Assembly (NCBI RefSeq): GCF_000733935.1
Contig: NZ_JPON01000001.1
Coordinates: 2,402,501 to 2,466,500, forward strand
Source: Methylomarinum vadi
GTDB taxonomy: Bacteria; Pseudomonadota; Gammaproteobacteria; Methylococcales; Methylomonadaceae
Reading direction: 5' to 3'
DNA: 64,000 nt
The notes under the pieces were generated by a model. The model was not told the origin of the DNA. It searched no databases and saw nothing but the letters and a program-made list of their open reading frames with translations. The first letter of the stretch is position 1. Each line of letters starts with the position of its first letter. The position numbers were made by a program, and so were the translations under genes. Shown one piece after another: positions 62,010-64,000 of this stretch.

Positions 62010-63266
62010 ATGAAAGGCTCTCGCCTTGTCAAATACTGGCTACCGGTCATGTGTTTATCGACCGCAATGAGTTACGCCGAACCAGACTATGTAGTCGAAC
62101 ACGTTGACCCGATCAGTGTCGATAGCCAATTGACGCTACCACAGTTAATCGAACAAACCGTGACAAAATACCCGGACCACTTGTTAAATCCGGCCCTGCA
62201 GCAAGAAGCCGATGCTTTGAAACAACGTGGCGACAGTTTGGTGGCTGGCGCTTCCAGCCTATCGGTGCAATATCTCGACGATGTCGTGGCGGACAACATC
62301 GGCTACAAACAGATCTCCGCGCAATTGAATGTACCATTATGGAACTGGAATCAACGCTCTGTCGGCCAACGCTTGGCGGAACAGGCGCAATTATCGGCGG
62401 ACAAGCATTCCTCCGCCTTGACCTTGCAAGTCGCTGGTTTGGTGAGGGCGGCGTTATGGGATTTGGCGTTGGAAAAAATTCGCTACCAGCAAGATAAGCA
62501 AATCCTGGAAATTGCCGAAAAATTGTTGCAGAAGATTCAACAGCGAGTCGAATTGGGCGATTTGCCCCGTTCCGATTATCTGTTGGCCAAGTCGGATTAC
62601 TTACAAAAAAAATCGCTGCTGACCCAGGCCGAGGCAAGAGTCATGCACGCACGGAAAGCCTACGCAAGTCTGACCGGCATCACCAGGATACCGGAAAATT
62701 TCAGAGAGCAGTTAAGTGCAGAAACCGACATCGGCGAGCAACATCCTTTTCTCCAGGCGGTGACCGCGCGGATCGAGCGCAAAAGGGCGGAAGTCGAATG
62801 GACCAAAAGCCAGGGCTCGGGTCAGCCCGTGTTTCAATTGGGCATGCAGAACGAACGGGGACAACGTGGCGAACGTTCCCTGCAAAGCGCTGGCGCCGGT
62901 ATATCAATTCCCTTCGGCGGCCGCTCTTTTCTCGATCCTCAGATTGCCCAAGTCAATGTGGAGTTGAACCAGATCTTGGCCGAACGGGAACATCTCTATC
63001 GCCAATTGGAAAAAAACCTGCATGAGGCCCGGCATAACTTGGAAGTGGATGAGGCGGAATTAGCCATCGCCGACGAAATGAAGGATATCGCCGAAAAGCA
63101 TCTGAAAATGACCCAGCTCAGCTTCGCTGCCGGTGAAATCAATCTGATGGATTTATTGAAAATCCAGGCGATGACCAACAACGCTATCCGCCATGCCAAA
63201 GAGCACCAAGTCCAGCAACAACGCAATATCGCCTTTTATAATCAGGCGGTCGGAGTCCTACCATGA
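62010..63266 (+). CDS. TolC/CusC-type outer membrane efflux protein
   Basis: 418 residues. N-terminal signal peptide (WLPVMCLSTAMSYA). Two OEP repeats with long amphipathic helices (ALQQEADALKQRGDSLVAGAS, QRVELGDLPRSDYLLAKSDYLQKK, VDEAELAIADEMKDIAEKHLKMTQLSFAAGEINLMDLL). It lacks a lipobox Cys, unlike the channel at 3013. The stop overlaps the next ATG (ATGA), so it is coupled to an RND adaptor and probably forms the outer duct of a metal efflux pump. Confidence 0.88.
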   Translation: MKGSRLVKYWLPVMCLSTAMSYAEPDYVVEHVDPISVDSQLTLPQLIEQTVTKYPDHLLNPALQQEADALKQRGDSLVAGASSLSVQYLDDVVADNIGYKQISAQLNVPLWNWNQRSVGQRLAEQAQLSADKHSSALTLQVAGLVRAALWDLALEKIRYQQDKQILEIAEKLLQKIQQRVELGDLPRSDYLLAKSDYLQKKSLLTQAEARVMHARKAYASLTGITRIPENFREQLSAETDIGEQHPFLQAVTARIERKRAEVEWTKSQGSGQPVFQLGMQNERGQRGERSLQSAGAGISIPFGGRSFLDPQIAQVNVELNQILAEREHLYRQLEKNLHEARHNLEVDEAELAIADEMKDIAEKHLKMTQLSFAAGEINLMDLLKIQAMTNNAIRHAKEHQVQQQRNIAFYNQAVGVLP

Positions 63267-64000
63267 GAATTTTTTTATACACCCTGCTGTTTATCGTCAG
63301 CATGTCGGTTCACGCCGAAACCGAGCAAATCCATATTTCCCAAGTGCAGTTTTACAATCTGGGCGTCAAACTGGGCCATCTGCAAGCCGTCGAACAGATA
63401 CCCTTGCTCTATGCGCCGGCCAAGGTGGTGGTGCCGCCCAGTCAGGAATTCATCGTTAGCACTTCGCAGGTCGGTTTGATCAGCCGTTTGGAGGCCGCGG
63501 TCGGAGACCGCGTAGAAAAAGATCAAATTCTGGCCTATATCAGCAGTCCCGAACTGCTTGCCCTGCAACGCCAATATCTAAAAGCGAGCAACGACGAACA
63601 TCTGGCCTGGCTGACCTACCAGCGCGATAAAAAACTGTTGCAGGAGGGCGTCATATCCGATCGTCGCTGGCAGGAGACCAGCAGCCTATATAACAGCAAG
63701 GTATCCGAATTCAACGAAGCGAAACAATTGCTTGAAATCGCCGGCATGTCGCAGGCGGATATCAAGCAATTGCATAAAACGCGCCGCCTCAGCAGTCAAC
63801 TGAAAGTGCGCTCGCCGATCAAGGGCGTGGTATTGGAACGCATGGTGGTCGCCGGAGAACGGCTGGATGTTTTGGCACCGATGTATCGTATCGCTAATCT
63901 GGAAAAGTTATGGTTGGAAATCAACATCCCTCAAGAACGCTTGGGACTGATTAAAGTGGGTGATCTGGTGCGGGTGGAAAACAGCGAGGTCAAGGCCAGA
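63263..64000 (+). CDS. CusB-type RND efflux adaptor, truncated by the window
   Basis: Open from ATG at 63263 to the window end, 246 residues read. Signal peptide (IFLYTLLFIVSMSVHA), first lipoyl half (VVPPSQEFIVSTSQVGLISRLEAAVGDRVEKDQ), short helical hairpin (ALQRQYLKASNDEHLAWLTYQRDKKLLQEGVIS), second lipoyl half (VRSPIKGVVLERMVVAGERLDV) and the start of the beta barrel (LWLEINIPQERLGLIKVGD). This is the CusB/CzcB layout. The inner-membrane RND pump gene is expected just beyond the window. Confidence 0.88.
   Translation, partial: MRIFLYTLLFIVSMSVHAETEQIHISQVQFYNLGVKLGHLQAVEQIPLLYAPAKVVVPPSQEFIVSTSQVGLISRLEAAVGDRVEKDQILAYISSPELLALQRQYLKASNDEHLAWLTYQRDKKLLQEGVISDRRWQETSSLYNSKVSEFNEAKQLLEIAGMSQADIKQLHKTRRLSSQLKVRSPIKGVVLERMVVAGERLDVLAPMYRIANLEKLWLEINIPQERLGLIKVGDLVRVENSEVKAR

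Noticed and set aside
1-64000. CRISPR arrays, tRNA and rRNA genes
   Set aside because: Reading through the intergenic regions showed no regularly spaced direct repeats, no tRNA-like cloverleaf with CCA end and no rRNA-like segment. A covariance scan would be needed to exclude them fully.

Overview
The window looks like a stretch of chromosome from a free-living Gram-negative gammaproteobacterium of roughly balanced base composition. The gene set (GspA/GspB, RimK with a zinc protease partner, CbpA/CbpM, NodT- and TolC-type outer membrane channels, a TonB-dependent copper receptor, a MauG-like di-haem peroxidase, the AmmeMemoRadiSam trio) would fit the Methylococcales (gammaproteobacterial methanotrophs). 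That placement is inferred from gene content only. I saw no rRNA, tRNA, CRISPR array, prophage or intact insertion sequence.

Layout. 1-4440 (minus): a four-gene tripartite efflux operon of MacAB type (outer membrane lipoprotein, adaptor, ATPase, permease cut by the window edge), with every junction overlapping. 4676-7185: a membrane protein, a small unknown gene and a PflX-type radical SAM protein. 7607-12619 (plus): a second export operon of YbhGFSR type. 12594-15396: an accessory patch bracketed by a 26-bp direct repeat and followed by a gene I read as an ExoY/edema factor/CyaA-family nucleotidyl cyclase. 15458-21051: proA, a methyltransferase, a MASE1/CHASE hybrid histidine kinase and a VTT-type membrane protein. 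21547-26736: a molybdenum hydroxylase (IorA/IorB), a yeast-type cytosine deaminase behind a G9 tract, a Crp/Fnr regulator and small membrane proteins. 26896-31939 (minus): a zinc protease/RimK/deacylase operon, then a Blc-lipocalin/SRPBCC/DUF1499/DUF523-DUF1722 operon. 32098-41135: a two-TM DUF4231-like protein, the AmmeMemoRadiSam genes, two very small unannotated genes, GspA/GspB, a CDF transporter and a CoA-disulfide-reductase-like flavoprotein with a rhodanese domain. 41317-45957: a di-haem peroxidase behind Fur-like palindromes, then DUF2905, DUF2784 and PpnN genes.

The most unusual part is 43.1-49.3 kb. Four copies of one roughly 137-bp leader (a conserved palindromic core, a mid hairpin, an ATCCTTCCT-like box and a GC-rich hairpin with a T run) lie upstream of a phasin-like gene, upstream of each of two paralogous stand-alone HEAGHA proteins, and once with no gene behind it. 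I think this is an undescribed regulatory RNA or attenuator family controlling a small regulon. Short inverted-terminal-repeat elements (two of about 86 bp, two of about 138 bp) are scattered from 47.5 to 60.2 kb.

49279-56401 is a proteostasis block: an M48 protease, a Do-type protease, and CbpA-CbpM followed by a P-type cation ATPase. 56549-64000 holds a TonB copper receptor, a methyltransferase, a Tim44-domain protein and the start of a Cus-like RND operon (TolC-type channel plus a truncated adaptor).
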